From Ganoderma boninense (taxonomy: Eukaryota > Basidiomycota > Agaricomycetes > Polyporales > Polyporaceae): DNA of 64,000 bases. The notes under the pieces are model-generated. The model was not told the DNA's origin, ran no database searches, and worked only from the letters and a program-made list of their open reading frames with translations. Made by a program: the position numbers and the translations under genes. The stretch covers positions 2,294,001 to 2,358,000 of the forward strand of contig CM035313.1 in the NCBI GenBank assembly GCA_002900995.3, written 5' to 3'. This document shows, piece by piece, positions 1 to 11,989 of the stretch. The number at the start of each line of letters is the position of its first letter. Within the stretch, counting starts at the first letter, position 1.

Positions 1-1400
1 TCTGGACAGAAGTAGAGCCAATGACTTACGCGGCTTCGGGTAAGGTCTCTTCGTAGAGCTTCTCTGCCCAGAATTGTGGTTGCATGCGCATCTCCTCGGC
101 TGGATCAGGGACATCGTCGAGGTTGACGGGCTCATTCCCTCTCGCGGCATTCACATCCAATTTACCAGAAGGGTCTAGTTTAAGGCGGAAAGGTAGATTC
201 CATTGCGACTGGGGAACAGCTCCACCCACAACGCCGGCCATCAGCTCTTCCATTGTTGTAGTCGTCGTGAGAGTCGGGACTAAGCCAGGGACGGCGGAGG
301 ATCGTTTCGAATCTTGGCGCCCCGGAGATAAATGCAAACCATCGGCGGCTGCGTTAGACTGTCGAAGGTGTGCGGACGTATTTCCAGACATGGATGATCG
401 TTTTGCATGATGAGCATGCATGGTCGGACGAGCGGTTGATGTTGACGAGCGAGGAGGGGGAGGCGCATAGACGTATCGCCAGATGGCGATACGATTGAGC
501 TCGGCATTGACGGTAACGATGAGCTTGTCGGTCAAATTCCAGGCACGTTGAGAGACCCAGATGACGCGCTCAGCTGGAGGGAAGGAGACGGGTTGAGAGT
601 AGTAGTCGGGCTGAAGCTGCAGGGGGACACCGGCAGCGTCGCCTTTGATGTGGCTGGTGAGACCGACAGCAGCAGGTTCGGAGAAGGGGCTGGTGAGGGT
701 AAAGATTGTGGTGATGCCAGCTTCTCCGGACTGGCTGATTTCTTCGAGCTCCCAGCTTTCGACGACGCGCTGAATGAGGACGCCATGGGGCTCAACTGGC
801 CATGCTCGCTGAACGAGGAACGGGAGGTTGAGGGTGTATTCAGAGCCGTTTGCGATGTAAATCTTGGCCTGCCCGCGGACGAATACGAATACGGCTTTGA
901 GACGTTCTTGGTGGTCTTCATCGGGCTTCTTGTCCAAACGAGCGCGGGTAAAGGCACCAAAAGTGGGACGGTCGCTGGGATCGACGTCCAAGGGGAACTT
1001 TTCTGAGTGGTCTTCTCTGTAGTAGGCTGGGGTGGAGGGGGGTGGAGGTGTGGACGAGACTGGACTGATAGAGCCAGCCAATGCAGGCCCACTGGATGGG
1101 ATCGTGGAAGGACCACTTTTTGTGGAGGACGCCGCCTTGGGTCAAAGTGAGAGTGAAGGAGTCCCATGCGAGGACCTGGTCTCCGGTTGCGCCGTCTCCG
1201 CCGGGGGGGTAGTAAAGCTGTTGAAGGGCGCCGTCGTGGTTGCCGCGAGCGGCGCGGAGGGTGTTGCGGATGGCACTGAGGAGAGGAGAATGGGGATGAG
1301 AGAGGGGGGGTTGTGGAGGAGCGTTGCGGGCAAAGTAAGGAGGAGGGGAGAGGCGGAAGGCGAGGGGAATGGGAATGGGCGGAAGATGCGAGTGGGACAT
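1..1400 (-). CDS. APC1: Anaphase-promoting complex subunit 1, N-terminal part (cut by window edge)
   Basis: APC1 is the largest scaffold of the APC/C ubiquitin ligase that drives mitotic exit. The first exon starts at the ATG at 1400-1398, followed by a Pro/Ser-rich leader. It contains the family core around HKKWSFHDPIQWACIGWL, a piece of the N-terminal beta-propeller. The second exon carries RPTFGAFTRARLD, KIYIANGSEYTLNLPF and TTIFTLTSPFSEP, also propeller strands. It ends at 30 with a clean GTAAGT donor, so the gene continues beyond base 1. The frame changes between about 1075 and 1007. A 49-nt intron ending CTACAG would reconcile it, but its donor (GTCCAG) is weak, so this junction is unsure. 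A GTG/TTG-led extension upstream of 1400 is possible but has no ATG. The gene is head to head with the dehydrogenase, 244 bp between the two ATGs. Confidence 0.85.
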
Positions 1401-1644
1401 GGCGGGCGGACAGAGCAGCGCACCAGCAGTGGCACTCGCACACTGGCACTCGCACACACTCACACAGGCGCGGGGCGCGTCGCGGGCGCTTAGAAGTCAC
1501 GAGGACGAGCACTGCAACGCGAGCCGGCCAACGGGCAGCAAGAAGCCGGACAACACCAGCCTAAGCACTCCCAGCTCAGACCCCGCCAGCCCACAGCATG
1601 TCCGCCTTCCCTCCCTCTTCCTCATCCCCCCCGCCACGCCTCCC

Positions 1645-3040
1645 ATGGCCACCCCAGACGACTTCCGCAACAGAACCCTTGCTAGGCTCGACACCATCCG
1701 CGCTCATCTCCAGACCTCCCCCCGCACCTACCGCCTCAAGCACAAGGTCTGCATAGTCACCGGCGTCGGGTCTCTCAAAGGCATCGGGTCCGTCCTCTCC
1801 TTCCTCCCACCCCTTCTGTCCTGACCACCTCACCTACAGCCGTGCCACCGCCCTCTCGTTCGCCCACGAAGGTCAACCACTCACATAACCTCCGTGCCTT
1901 CCTCCCTCACCTTTCCATCCTCCTCCCAGGCGCCCGTCACCTCTACCTCACAGACTACGACCCCACTAACCTCCCTGACCTCAAGTCAACAATCAACAAC
2001 GCTTATCCTGACGTCAAGGTGCGCCCTTCCTCCCCCAGCTCAGCCCATCATCCAACCTTACCATCCCTCAAGGTCACACTCCAACAAGCCGATGCCGCCG
2101 ACGAGCATGCCGTCGCCCGCCTCTGCAAGCAAGCTCTTCACGACGAAGGCCGTCTCGACGTCTTCTTTGCAAACGTATATACCCTCCACCTCTTCCACCA
2201 TTCCATCCCCTCTCACCTCACATAAGGCTGGTATCGGTCCCTTTGCTTTGATCGACGACCTCTCATCCAAAGACTTCATGGAGACCATGCGCGTCAACTC
2301 CCTTTCGTAAGCGCTACAGACACTATGCCCTCACTCCCCAATTAACCAACACTCAAAAGGTGCTTCCTTGCCGTAAAGTACGCGTCCGCAGCCATGAAAC
2401 AGCCCAACCCTTCCTGTGGCAAAGACCACGGTGGAGGCAGCATCATTCTCACCGCGTCTGGTAGCCCCTCTCCGCTATTTTTGTTCCTCGATAAACCAGT
2501 CTAATCCACCTCTACCTAGTTGCTGGTCTTCGCTCCGGAGCAGGGTCGATAGATTGTAAGTCCCATCCCCATCGCCTATCCACGTCATGCTTACGCCCCG
2601 AAAGACAGTGCAAGCAAGGCTGCGTGAGTCGCCCGAGTCACGCCTTGCCAACTCAACTTACCTGGCAACTCGACAGTGTGAACAGCATTGCTCAGACTGC
2701 GGTTTATCAGCTGCAGAAAACGGACGTCCGTGTCAACACCATCTGTCCTGGTCTCATCGACACAGGCATGACTGCCGGCTTGTTCGAACCTGCCCGGGCG
2801 AGGGGGGTCGAAGGCAAGATTGGCCAACTAAACCCCCTGGGACGTTATGGTCTCCCACAAGGTCTGTCCGTGATGAAGACTATAGTGACGAATTGCTGAA
2901 GTCGATTCGCATGCTCAGAAATTGCGAATGTTGCGTTGTTCCTGGCATCCGACGAATCAAGCTATGTCAATGGACAGGCTTGGGCTGTAGATGGTGGCCT
3001 GTCGAGTTCGCACCCTGTAATTCCAGGTAAATGGCACTAG
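1645..3040 (+). CDS. Short-chain dehydrogenase/reductase (SDR), ten exons
   Basis: A classical SDR that should use NAD(P)H to reduce or oxidise an alcohol/carbonyl group; the substrate cannot be told. Exons: 1645-1787, 1840-1871, 1930-2018, 2073-2174, 2227-2306, 2360-2460, 2520-2555, 2605-2623, 2677-2861, 2919-3040. Lengths sum to 909 nt (302 aa). Motifs: cofactor loop [11 protein letters not shown] near residue 40, FFANAGIG (the NAG motif), catalytic Ser in ILTASVAG, catalytic Tyr/Lys in YSASKAA, then [13 protein letters not shown] and the C-terminal [13 protein letters not shown] / VDGG pattern typical of 3-oxoacyl-ACP-reductase-like members. Exon 8 is only 19 nt and carries the catalytic YSASKAA. 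The intron at 2019-2072 is 54 nt and in frame, so it could be retained without a stop. No targeting signal is evident. Confidence 0.9.
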
Positions 3041-5229
3041 ACCAACTAGGCCCTCGCGTCCTCAGTAGCTGTGCCTCGCGTAGGGGCTAAAGCTCTACCT
3101 GTGTATTCTGTGAAAGGCTACCTCTTTCGCCGAATGCTTGTTCAAGTTGTTGTAGATCCCATCAGATATACACGACCAGCTATAAGATTGTTGCATCACA
3201 GGCGAAAGGAGTGCTGGTCTCGCGCTGGTGGTGATAAGTGAGGTCTAGGTGCATACTAATGGTGTGGAGAGGGTGGTTGGTGGTTGCAAGATTCGGCTCG
3301 ACGTGCGCTTGCACTGAGAGAGGAGAGGATTAGGGCGGACTCCAAAGTACTTTGTCATACAAACAGCGCAGTCGCCAATGCTCCAGTTCGCGTTGTATGC
3401 TGCACTCCTTGCCAGCAGTACCTGCAGCAAGAACTACAGTCGTGCTCACGGTAAACAACACACAGTTGCAAGTGAATCAGCTCACAAACTCTGATCCGAG
3501 CCCCACGTACCGCTGCCGTCCACATCATGGCCTCCTCTAGCCCCGCTGCCGGCATACGCAGAGAAGCTTGCAAGCTCAAGCACACTGGCGCACAAAGGTT
3601 ACCTCGCCTGTTCACATCGAGTGATCGGTGTCTGCATGCTTGTAATAAGTCTGCCAGCGAACGGTGAGCACGTCGCCTTCTGCAAGGCGCCGCTACTGAC
3701 AGGGCCGCGTACACAAAACATTTGGTGCGAATCCTGGAGCTCCCATTACAACAGGGCGAGCGAAGAAGCACCGCCTCGCTTCGTGTTGTCCCAGGCCCGG
3801 GTCAAGTCTGTCGATACGTGGATCCAGACCCGCGACGACAGTGGTCGAGTGCGTCCAACTATCATCTTCACCGTTAGAGGTCACGCCTTCATTCAAGCTA
3901 CAACAGAACAGAACGCTCAATATCAGGCTCGCCGCAAAGCATCGTTGACCTCGCGGCTCTCGGTCATGGTTGGTCTGCGTTCCTCTGGAACCGTCCAATT
4001 TGTTGGACGGAAAGTCGGCTCCTTTTAGTTGGCAGACCTCAGACCTCAGTCTCAGTATTCTTTCCACAGATTGTGCTACCCGCGTGCTCTGCGCGTGTGC
4101 TCGTTTCCACTTCTGTACATGACAGTCGCTTCACGGCATGCAAGCGGCGTATCTGGTGCGCCCATCCATATATGAATCTATTTTCTTCCGGAACTCATAG
4201 TCAGCTCGCATGCGCTCGGCGCGGAGACAAATGGCCGTTCCCCATAACACATCCATGCTGAAAGGGGCCCAGACGACTGTTGACTGATTACTGTCGGAGA
4301 ATCTTCCATTCTCATGGTATGCAACCAGGAACTGGCTGAGTCACTCAGACAGGCCTCTGGATACAGTCCATGACATGGAAGGCTCTCCGATGGACATGGA
4401 TCGGTCAGGGTCTTCTTCTCCCAAGGTATGCGAGGCGGCAGAGGAAACGTGCCCAGTTCTCATTGACAATCGCAGAGACCGCGAGCTACCAGCGAAGAAA
4501 GAGATTTCGTCGACGTACCCTCCTGAACTAGCCGCTTTCTGTGCTGCCATGCCGAGCAAATCCAACAGGGGTACTGGTCAATTGCTGCAGGCTGGGATAG
4601 AGGATGTCGACGCTGTTCGCCCCGAATGCAGACGCCAGAGAAGGCAAATTTGGTGACCAGACGTAGTCCAGGGAAGGCGCAAGGAAGGAAAAGACTGACG
4701 GATCGACTTGAGCGGTGTCATTCAAGGTATTTATACGATCTTTTCGCTTTCAAATATTATCGATGAAGGTCCTGTCACGCAGATATCTTGTTTGGTGAAC
4801 ACTAAGCAGTCTATTGCCTTGCGAAGCTCTGGCTGCATTCATGTCATTTCCATTCATTCCTGGATTTTGAGTCGGCGGCGGACGCTCGAGATCATCGCCC
4901 AAACGTCCATGACTTGCAAGGGGAGGGACGAATGGTACTACTTAGTACTGCGGGCCATATGCGAGAATCTAATGTCCGACCAGATTGGAGGTCCGCCCCG
5001 TGTCTTGTTCCGTGACCTCCAGACGTGGCCAACCGCTCCACCACCAGCGTATCAGGCCATCTGGTCTCCTCTTGCCTATCCCCTTCTCTAGGCTCTCGAG
5101 TCTCCTGCTCCGTTGTATCACCCCCAAGGAGCCTGTCATAATTGTACTCTTCAACTTGTTCCGTGATAAAGCTCATGAAGTTTTGCCTTCTCAAGTAACT
5201 ATCCACATCAAGGTGTTATTTTGGCAAGC

Positions 5230-5460
5230 CCCTGTTCAAGGCTGCTCAACCAACGCACTGGCAGGAATGAGAGGAGGGATGAATGCAAAGAGCTACTCGA
5301 ACAGCCTCCGTGAGCAGTTCATTGAGTTATCCTCGTTCCAGCCGATCGTCCATCAACGTGATGGTGCGGACTCGCCACCTTCGCTTGCCTCACACTCCCC
5401 GTGCCCTTGAGCATGCCGATAGAATACCCCTCATGTCATGGACAATCTCGATTGGTAGTC
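5230..5460 (-). pseudogene. Possible decayed F-box-like fragment
   Basis: Read on the minus strand, the sequence gives LPIEIVHDMRGILSACS followed by RVRTITLMDDRLERG and LNELLTEAVRVALCIH, separated by in-frame stops. The opening resembles the LPxE(I/V) start of fungal F-box domains, a family that is expanded and fast-decaying in Agaricomycetes. There is no start codon in a sensible place and no way to join the pieces with GT-AG introns that I can see. The match is short and by eye only, so chance similarity is quite possible. Confidence 0.22.
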
Positions 5461-5767
5461 TCACTTCACGAGTTCTTACTCGCAGCTATTCTGGGGCTTT
5501 TGGTGACTGGACCGAATGGATACTTCCAACCCCTTCATCCGTAATATCGCCCTAGGTCGACCTGCGTTGTCTCGTTATGTATGAGAGGGCTATGGCCTGA
5601 TTCAGCTAACGACGGTAACGTTGCAGTTAATCTTTATATTCATGACCTTTGGTTCTTTTCTACTGTCTTCTTTTACTCACCGTTGGTATGAGCCCGCTGC
5701 CTGCGGCGCGCCTCACGACAATAGCATGAAAGAACCAGCTGGACGTTCGATGAATTGTTATTCGCAA

Positions 5768-5803
5768 CGGATACCCGTATCCGTAGTCCGATACTCTAGT
5801 CGG
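5768..5803. promoter_or_regulatory. Paired CGG/CCG palindromes, possible Zn2Cys6 factor sites
   Basis: Bases 5768-5783 are CGG-N10-CCG with an inner inverted repeat (CGGATAC / GTATCCG). Only five bases later, 5788-5803 are the everted form CCG-N10-CGG (CCGA...TCGG). CGG/CCG triplets at fixed spacing are the classical recognition pattern of dimeric Zn2Cys6 fungal regulators. No gene start lies nearby, so the site may be fortuitous or belong to a decayed gene. Confidence 0.25.
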
Positions 5804-6547
5804 ATGCTCCGCACCATAATAGTGTCTCCGTTGAAGCTGGGTTGGAGTCGGGGCCGCGCAATGATCTTGGAGCCATAAATGCTGGGTGCATTGTTAGCCA
5901 TTGAGCGACCGACTAGCCATTAACGGCCTCCATTCGCTCAAGTTCGCTCTCGCTTTCACATCTGCAGCGTGAGATTTAGTAGGGTAAATTATTGCAATAC
6001 CTTGCCCCGCGACCTAATCACAAGTGCGGGTCGCGAGTGGGCCGTGAACGCAGCATGCGTGGTGTCCAAATACCACACGGAATGGGCGTGTTCTGGCAGG
6101 GAACTAGTGGTGTGAAAAGAAAGCATGTGTACTCGCAAGGTTAGAATATTAATCCGATCACGATCATAGCGGCCTCCTTGCGTTGTTCGTCCCGGTGGAA
6201 TTGTGATGATGAAAGGCGAAAGGCGTCCCCGTGTACACCTCATGGACCCATATTTGATCGACAAACTTAAGACGAGCCAAGGCAGCGAGGACTCTTCTCA
6301 TGATCAAGCTAACCCAGGATTAAACTTCCACCGGCACGTCCTAGAATGGTAGATGCACGATGGTAAAGCTCTTGTGGCTGTCAACGCGGCAGACCTGACG
6401 TAGCAAGAACGGACTCTATGGCAAAATAGTACTCAAAAAGCGGGAAATCTTTGAATCAATCAATCCCTTGCACTACAACCACTACAACCCACAGCCCAAA
6501 CGAAACATCCTCGTATTGTGGCGACGAATGGCACGTACCGCTTGCAA

Positions 6548-8686
6548 TCATTTGCTATTGCCACAAAGAGACAGGAATACACAGACATCCCCCAAAGCTA
6601 ACAGGACCAGACATCGCTGCCGTTCAGGCAAAAATCCCCTTGCGATCTTCTTTACGCTGTCAATGAAACGTTCTTTAATTTGCTGTGGCCCAGAAATCAA
6701 AGTATGTACCATCCGAGTACCGTGGCTGAGGCCGAGGTACAGCCTAAACAGACGTTCGCAAGCTTCATCTCCGTGGAAAGGGTAGTCCGCGCCAAGCCTG
6801 TACGCGGCGGCGAAGCCTGAGGTCACTGCCAGCTCGTGCATGTTCAGCACTGCAAGGAAAAGGTTCAACGTAAGAAATAGCCTGCCATACAAGAGGATAC
6901 TCACCTGACCATGCTCCAGCGTAGCTGCAGTGAGAGTGAGTTAATGTACGCCTCCTATACCACACCAAGCACTTACTGTGTGTTGTGCTTCCCGTTGATG
7001 AACATCATCCATGGCACGACAGCAGCATAGTGCTGCCAACGATGACTCTGCTGCTTCCACCACTTCTCATGAATCCGCTTCTCCTCGGCGATCTCCTTCC
7101 AAGTCCATAACTCTTGACTGCCATCTCTGTCGAGGAAGATCGTTTGAAAGACATGCTTGTGCAGCGGAGGTTCCGGCACACGCGCCACGTGTTTTCCACT
7201 TCCGCTAGCCATCTCTTCCACTTCCCCGATTGAGTCCTCATGTACACCCCGTAGAAGGCTTGGGAGAAGCTCGCCTGCCGAGATGGAACCAGTAAGCTTC
7301 TCACAGAACTGAGGTTGGTAGTGAGTGAGGTCGAAACTCATTTCGATCTTCGAGTGGTCTTCGGCATATTGCATCGTATAATAAAGAGGCCGGAACTTGC
7401 TGGAGGCGAATTCGAAAGCCTTCTCCATGGTCTTCCGTTGTTGAGCATTACCGGCCGCAGTCAACGGGGCGTTGAACTCGGGGCTGTACCGAGTCTCGTA
7501 ATACTAGAGAACATTGGTGCGAAGGGAGATTGCGTGTTGTATGCTCTTGAATACGCACCTTGTCCATGTAACTGAGATCGCTGTGGGTGATCGTAACGTC
7601 GTAAAGGTATTTGACTTTGCCCAAGACTAGCTTCTCCTTCCATGTTGCCTCTTTGCCTAATAGACTGAGCGCAGAGTCAGCGTCGACCGCAAGGATGAGC
7701 TCATCGAAGGTGGCAAGCTGTGGATCGCTCTTGATACAGTTGAGAGACGTCTGGAACTCTACTTGCACGGGCCCGTCCACCTTCGCGTCGCGCGATAAAA
7801 CACGAAGGACTTCATGGTGAAGTTTAAACTCCACGTTGCCCCGGGATTCGATGTCTTCCTTCCACGCCTGATAGACATCACGGAGCTGCACCTCAGTCAG
7901 TTCTGAGGAACGCGACATCATAAAGACAACTTGGCCCACCTTCGGAAAGGCAAGCATGGTAGGTATACTAGCTAGCAAGCTCTTCTCGTCGAATTCAAAC
8001 AGTTTCATGCTCGGATCTAAAAAGACGCGTTCCTGCGAAGACAATATTAAACAAACATGAAACATATGTAATAGGAATACCGACGAGTATGGCCGAAGAG
8101 ATATACGGCGTTTGATTCCCTGTCCCGAAGAATAAAGCCACGAGGGGGTACACCATCCTTTCCCCAAAGCCCGAGGAGAAGTTGAACATGCGGAGCATCG
8201 CGTGGACGGGGATTATAGCGAAGACAGGCTCGAGAGTCTTGATGATGGAAAGAGCACGGCCAAACTTGGCGATATCCTTCTGGTACTCCGCAACAAGTTT
8301 GGAGGGAAAGACGTTGGACCAGAAGTAATCTCCTTTCCCAAAACTGATCCTGAGTTTTGTCAGAGCGAGGTGGGCATGACAGACGGCCGGAGATACACGC
8401 ACTGCATGCCAACTTCTGTTGCCTCAAAACCCAGGTTTCTGAACATACGAAGGGAATTGGCGAATGCGGGGCTACAGCCCTGGACGCCGTCGTTGATGTA
8501 GGTGGCGCCATACTTGGACGGGTCGATATCGATGGAGGTGGCCATCCCTCCAGGGACGAGCTCCTTGTCGAACACGGTCACGATGAACTTGTCTGGGTGC
8601 TTGCTGAGAGCGTAAGCAGCAGCCATGCCAGACGCGCCAGCACCGATGATGCAGACGCGCTTGGAAGGGGAGGGGGAGGGAGACAT
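6548..8686 (-). CDS. FAD-dependent amine-oxidase-like protein (NAD(P)-binding Rossmann fold)
   Basis: A flavoprotein of the flavin-containing amine oxidase/FAD-NAD(P)-binding superfamily; the substrate is unknown. Exons: 8686-8403, 8349-8085, 8032-7559, 7503-6977, 6924-6905, 6849-6548; 1872 nt, 623 aa. The N-terminus has the dinucleotide fold KRVCIIGAGASGMAAAYAL (residues 9-27) and the following PGGMATS flavin motif. Near the C-terminus, MFINGK...YAGAWSG...NMHELAVTSGFAAA matches the second FAD-contact region of the family. Exon 5 is only 20 nt. The second intron uses donor GTCGGT, chosen because it joins SSAIL to ERVFLDP in frame. The last ~55 residues (after LGLSHGTRM) look unlike the family, and an undetected intron may alter the true end. 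No signal peptide or membrane anchor is visible, so a cytosolic enzyme is likely. Confidence 0.87.
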
Positions 8687-9024
8687 GGTGGAAGTCGATG
8701 GGCAGGACGGATGTAGCTCCGCTGGCAGCGCTATTGCCCTCCAAACACCCTCACAGTTGGTTTGCGACGAACGTCGCGATCCGAAGCGGGAGGTCGTCAT
8801 GGCCCATCCCAATCTGTGCGTCACGTGGAACCTCCTCGTAACCTCGGTACGCCAGCTTGAGAACATTCAACGGCCCAGCCCCATTGACATTGACCTTGAA
8901 GCCAAATATATACAACATCATGGGTGTGTGCTATTGACAGTTTTTCAGTTCACAGGTTTAACACTGTCAGAACTAACGACCACGAGGTAACCAAGGGAGC
9001 CAAGAGCAGAGACTGGGGCGCATC
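8687..9024. other. Intergenic, 338 bp
   Basis: Lies between the start of the amine-oxidase-like gene and the 3' end of the FKBP gene (both minus strand), so it should hold the promoter of the former and the 3' UTR of the latter. No distinctive element seen. Confidence 0.5.
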
Positions 9025-10546
9025 TTACTTGATCTCGAGAAGCTTGACCTCTAGGAGGACGTTAGATGAGGACATAGTCGAAAATTTTAACAACACAACA
9101 CACCGAAGGTCAAGGTGGAGTTGGCGGGAATGCCCGATAGCGCTTGACTGCCATATCCCATAGGAGCAGGGATCGTTAACAATCTCTCACCACCGACCTG
9201 CATTCCCGCAACGCCAACATCCCAACCTATTCAAATATGTGAGCTCTGCAACAGACATTGAAGCCACGAATGACCACCTACCCTTGATCACCTTCCCTTT
9301 GCCAAGACGGAATTTGAACTAATCAACTAAGTGAGCATCGCAGGATTGGCGCACGAAGTTTGTCACTCACAGGTGTTCCCTTGACATTCTGGTCGAATAT
9401 CTTGCCATTCTGCAGTTTCCCGACATACCGCATCGAGACCGTGTTCCCAGACTTGGCCGGTGGACCAGTGCCCACTTTATGGTCGACAACCACCACGCCA
9501 CCTTGGAGCGTCTTGGGCTCACTACCCTTGACCTTCTCTTTCTTCTCCTTCTTGTCGCCCTTCGTCTTGTCCGATTTATCCGGTGTGGGGGCGTCGACTG
9601 CCTCGCCATTGGTACCCTTCAGCTTTTTAAGCTTCTTCTTCTGCGACTTGGAAAGCTTTTCGTCGGGTTCTGCCCCTGGTTCCTGGGTGTCCATGGCGTC
9701 GGACTCACGAGGGCGCTTCTTTGAGTCCTTCTGGGGTGGTTCGTTGTCTTCGACGATCTCCTCAAATCGTCTGCAAAGATTAAGATTTCAGATGCGGGCC
9801 GAGGTTCATTCGCATCACACGCACCCTTCACCGTCGCTTGGGATGTCAAGCTCGTCAGGGTTAATCTCGACGTCGGAGCTCACATCTCGCAGGTCAAAGT
9901 CATCCTCAGACTCCTCGTCGCTATATGGATCCTGGTCTGGGGGTCGCTGATCTGGAACGGTGGCACTGAGATTGAGTTACCAAGCGCGAAAAAGTGGCTG
10001 ATAACCACGGACCGATATAGTTGCCAGTGAGGTGAACAGTGCTGCTAAACTTGAGCGTGGAACAGAGCGAGGAGAGAGCGCATGAACAGACTTTTTGCCG
10101 ACGACCTCGAACAGATACTCGTCGTCTTCACTCAGGACAACATCGACGGTGGTTTGCTCGACCTATACGAGGAAACGTTGGAATAGCCCGTTGCAAACAG
10201 CGAGAATAAGCACGCACCTTGCCAAAGGTGAGAGAGCACAGGACGGCGGTAGAGAGCTCTTCGGGCTTTTCAGATTCGTCGTCGTCTTCATCGTCTTCCT
10301 CATCGCCGGCAGCTGCGCCTGGTGTGCGATATGTGACCTTGACGGTGGTGCGGCTGCTCTCGTCGGCAATTTGGTCGCCAAGGGCGACATTGGTGATCCT
10401 GAGGTCGGCAGGAGGGGTAATGACGGTGGGCTCGCCAGGAGTGACGGTGAGGCTCCTGCACGGCGCAGGGTTGCAAGCATGGTCAGAATGCCGTGCGACG
10501 CGTGAAGGAATGCGAAAACAGACCAGAGGGCGACTGCAACGGCCAT
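9025..10546 (-). CDS. FPR4: Nuclear FKBP-type prolyl isomerase with nucleoplasmin-like domain (Fpr3/Fpr4 type)
   Basis: A peptidyl-prolyl cis-trans isomerase and histone chaperone of the yeast Fpr3/Fpr4 family, expected in nucleus/nucleolus. Exons: 10546-10524, 10455-10218, 10162-10092, 10044-10009, 9965-9825, 9770-9371, 9318-9282, 9226-9104, 9050-9025; 1095 nt, 364 aa. Order: N-terminal nucleoplasmin-like fold (MAVAVALW... [12 protein letters not shown]), acidic tract [25 protein letters not shown], second acidic region, Lys-rich basic linker ([20 protein letters not shown]), then the FKBP domain ([52 protein letters not shown]) ending [11 protein letters not shown]. The FKBP core keeps the DQN, GWD and YG positions of active enzymes. 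The first exon of 23 nt uses donor GTCTGT. Head to head with ARPC4, 226 bp between starts. Confidence 0.92.
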
Positions 10547-10772
10547 CTTTTCTTTTCTTTCCTGTACGCAGCTCGACGCGGGCAGTTGAAGAGCAGAGCT
10601 GCCAGCCGCCCGAACGCGTCCTCAAAAATTCTGCGCGTGACTCTCGCACGTGACCCGCCCTCCTCGCCCGCGGGTGATCGACCTAAGCTGCAGCAGCCCG
10701 AGTGCAGCCTCCTCACTCTCAGTCTGAGCCAAGTGCAAGCCTGAGCCAGTCCCGTCTCCGACCGCCTGTATC

Positions 10773-11630
10773 ATGGTGTGTGTCCTTCCCCTCAACGCCC
10801 AGCCCCGCACCAATCCTCATTTCCCTCCCTCACTGTCCTCCCTAGTCCAACGTTCTACGCCCATACCTTGCCGCCGTCCGGTCCACTCTCACCGCTGCCC
10901 TCACTCTCGAGGACTTCTCATCTCAAGTATGCGTTTCTCTTGACGTGACCACGACTCCACCATATTCATCATGCCCCAGGTTGTAGAACGGCACAACAAA
11001 CCCGAGGTTGAGGTCGCGTACGTGATCATGCACCGCTGTCCCGGACGCAACGCACCTGACTCCGGATGCCTGTAGCGCCTCCAAGGAAGTCCTATTGAAC
11101 CCGCTCACCATCTCACGAAATGAGAACGAGCGCGTCCTCATCGAGCCTGCTGTCAATTCCGTCCGGATAAGCATCAAGATCAAACAAGCAGACGAGATCG
11201 AGCGGATACTGTGCCACAAGTTTACGCGGTTCATGATGCAGCGCGCCGAGAGCTTCATAGTCCTCAGGAGGAAGCCGGTCAAGGTGCGGCTCGCAATTTG
11301 TGTTCTGCTTCAATGTACCGACTTGAGCCGTGCTCTCCAGGGCTACGACATCTCATTTCTGATCACCAACAACCATACGGACACCATGCTCAAGCACAAG
11401 ATTGTGGACTTCATTATTCAGTTGCGTCATCGTTGTCCCCGTCGTGCGCTCTTCACTGAACTCCCTGCCTAGGTTCATGGAGGAAGTCGACAAGGAGATC
11501 AGCGAGATGAAGCTCAGCCTCAACGCTCGCGCGCGTGTGGTCGCCGAGTCGTACTTATCTGCGGTGAGTGGTTTGAGGGCTCAATATAGCATCCCCTTTC
11601 TGATCAAACCTGCCATAGTTCAATGTGTAG
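10773..11630 (+). CDS. ARPC4: Arp2/3 complex subunit 4 (ARPC4, p20)
   Basis: Core scaffold subunit of the Arp2/3 complex that nucleates branched actin. Exons: 10773-10775 (the ATG alone), 10846-10926, 10980-11017, 11076-11283, 11341-11420, 11473-11563, 11619-11630; 513 nt, 170 aa, the usual family length. The protein is near-identical in pattern to animal ARPC4: [85 protein letters not shown] and [19 protein letters not shown]. The first coding exon is just the start codon, followed at once by a GTGTGTG donor. The last exon contains three codons and the stop. All joins keep phase. Confidence 0.96.
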
Positions 11631-11989
11631 ACTATGCTGGCATTGACAGGATGCAGTCAATTCCGCGAGAGATTATTTGTGTGGTCTACGTGAGCGGGTC
11701 GCAAGGTACGAATCGGCGGGACATGGACTGGGGTAGTGTAAAGTAGAGAAGATGGCAAGGACAATATTGTAATACCACCAGCTGTACATCCCATACCCTT
11801 CGTGCCCCTCACCTGAGTTTAAAGTCTGAAGATCGAGGGACAGGACCGCGTGGATGTGCCTGCAACGGCCTGCGAGGTGCTGTTGACCCAGAGGCGCTCG
11901 CCGCCGAAGTGTCCTGCGCGCTGCCGCTGCTTCGACGACGTCACCCACTGCGGCTGCTTGCTGTCTGCCAGCTGCTGCCCTCCGTCCCG

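Larger units (their letters stand above)
3041..6547. other. Gene-poor stretch with coding-like fragments
   Basis: I find no complete gene here. Fragments worth noting: a short plus-strand ORF at 3378 beginning MLQFALYAALLASS, signal-peptide-like, which soon meets a stop. On the minus strand near 5455-5230 there is an F-box-like stretch (LPIEIVHDMRGILSACS) interrupted by stops. Between about 5200 and 4340 minus-strand open segments have coding-like composition (MSFITEQVEEYNYDRLLGG; DPSVFSFLAPSLDYVWSPN; DLLGMAAQKAASSGGYVDE) but no shared start codon or convincing splice sites. These look like remnants of one or more decayed genes. Nothing recognisable as a transposase or reverse transcriptase was seen. 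Confidence 0.5.
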
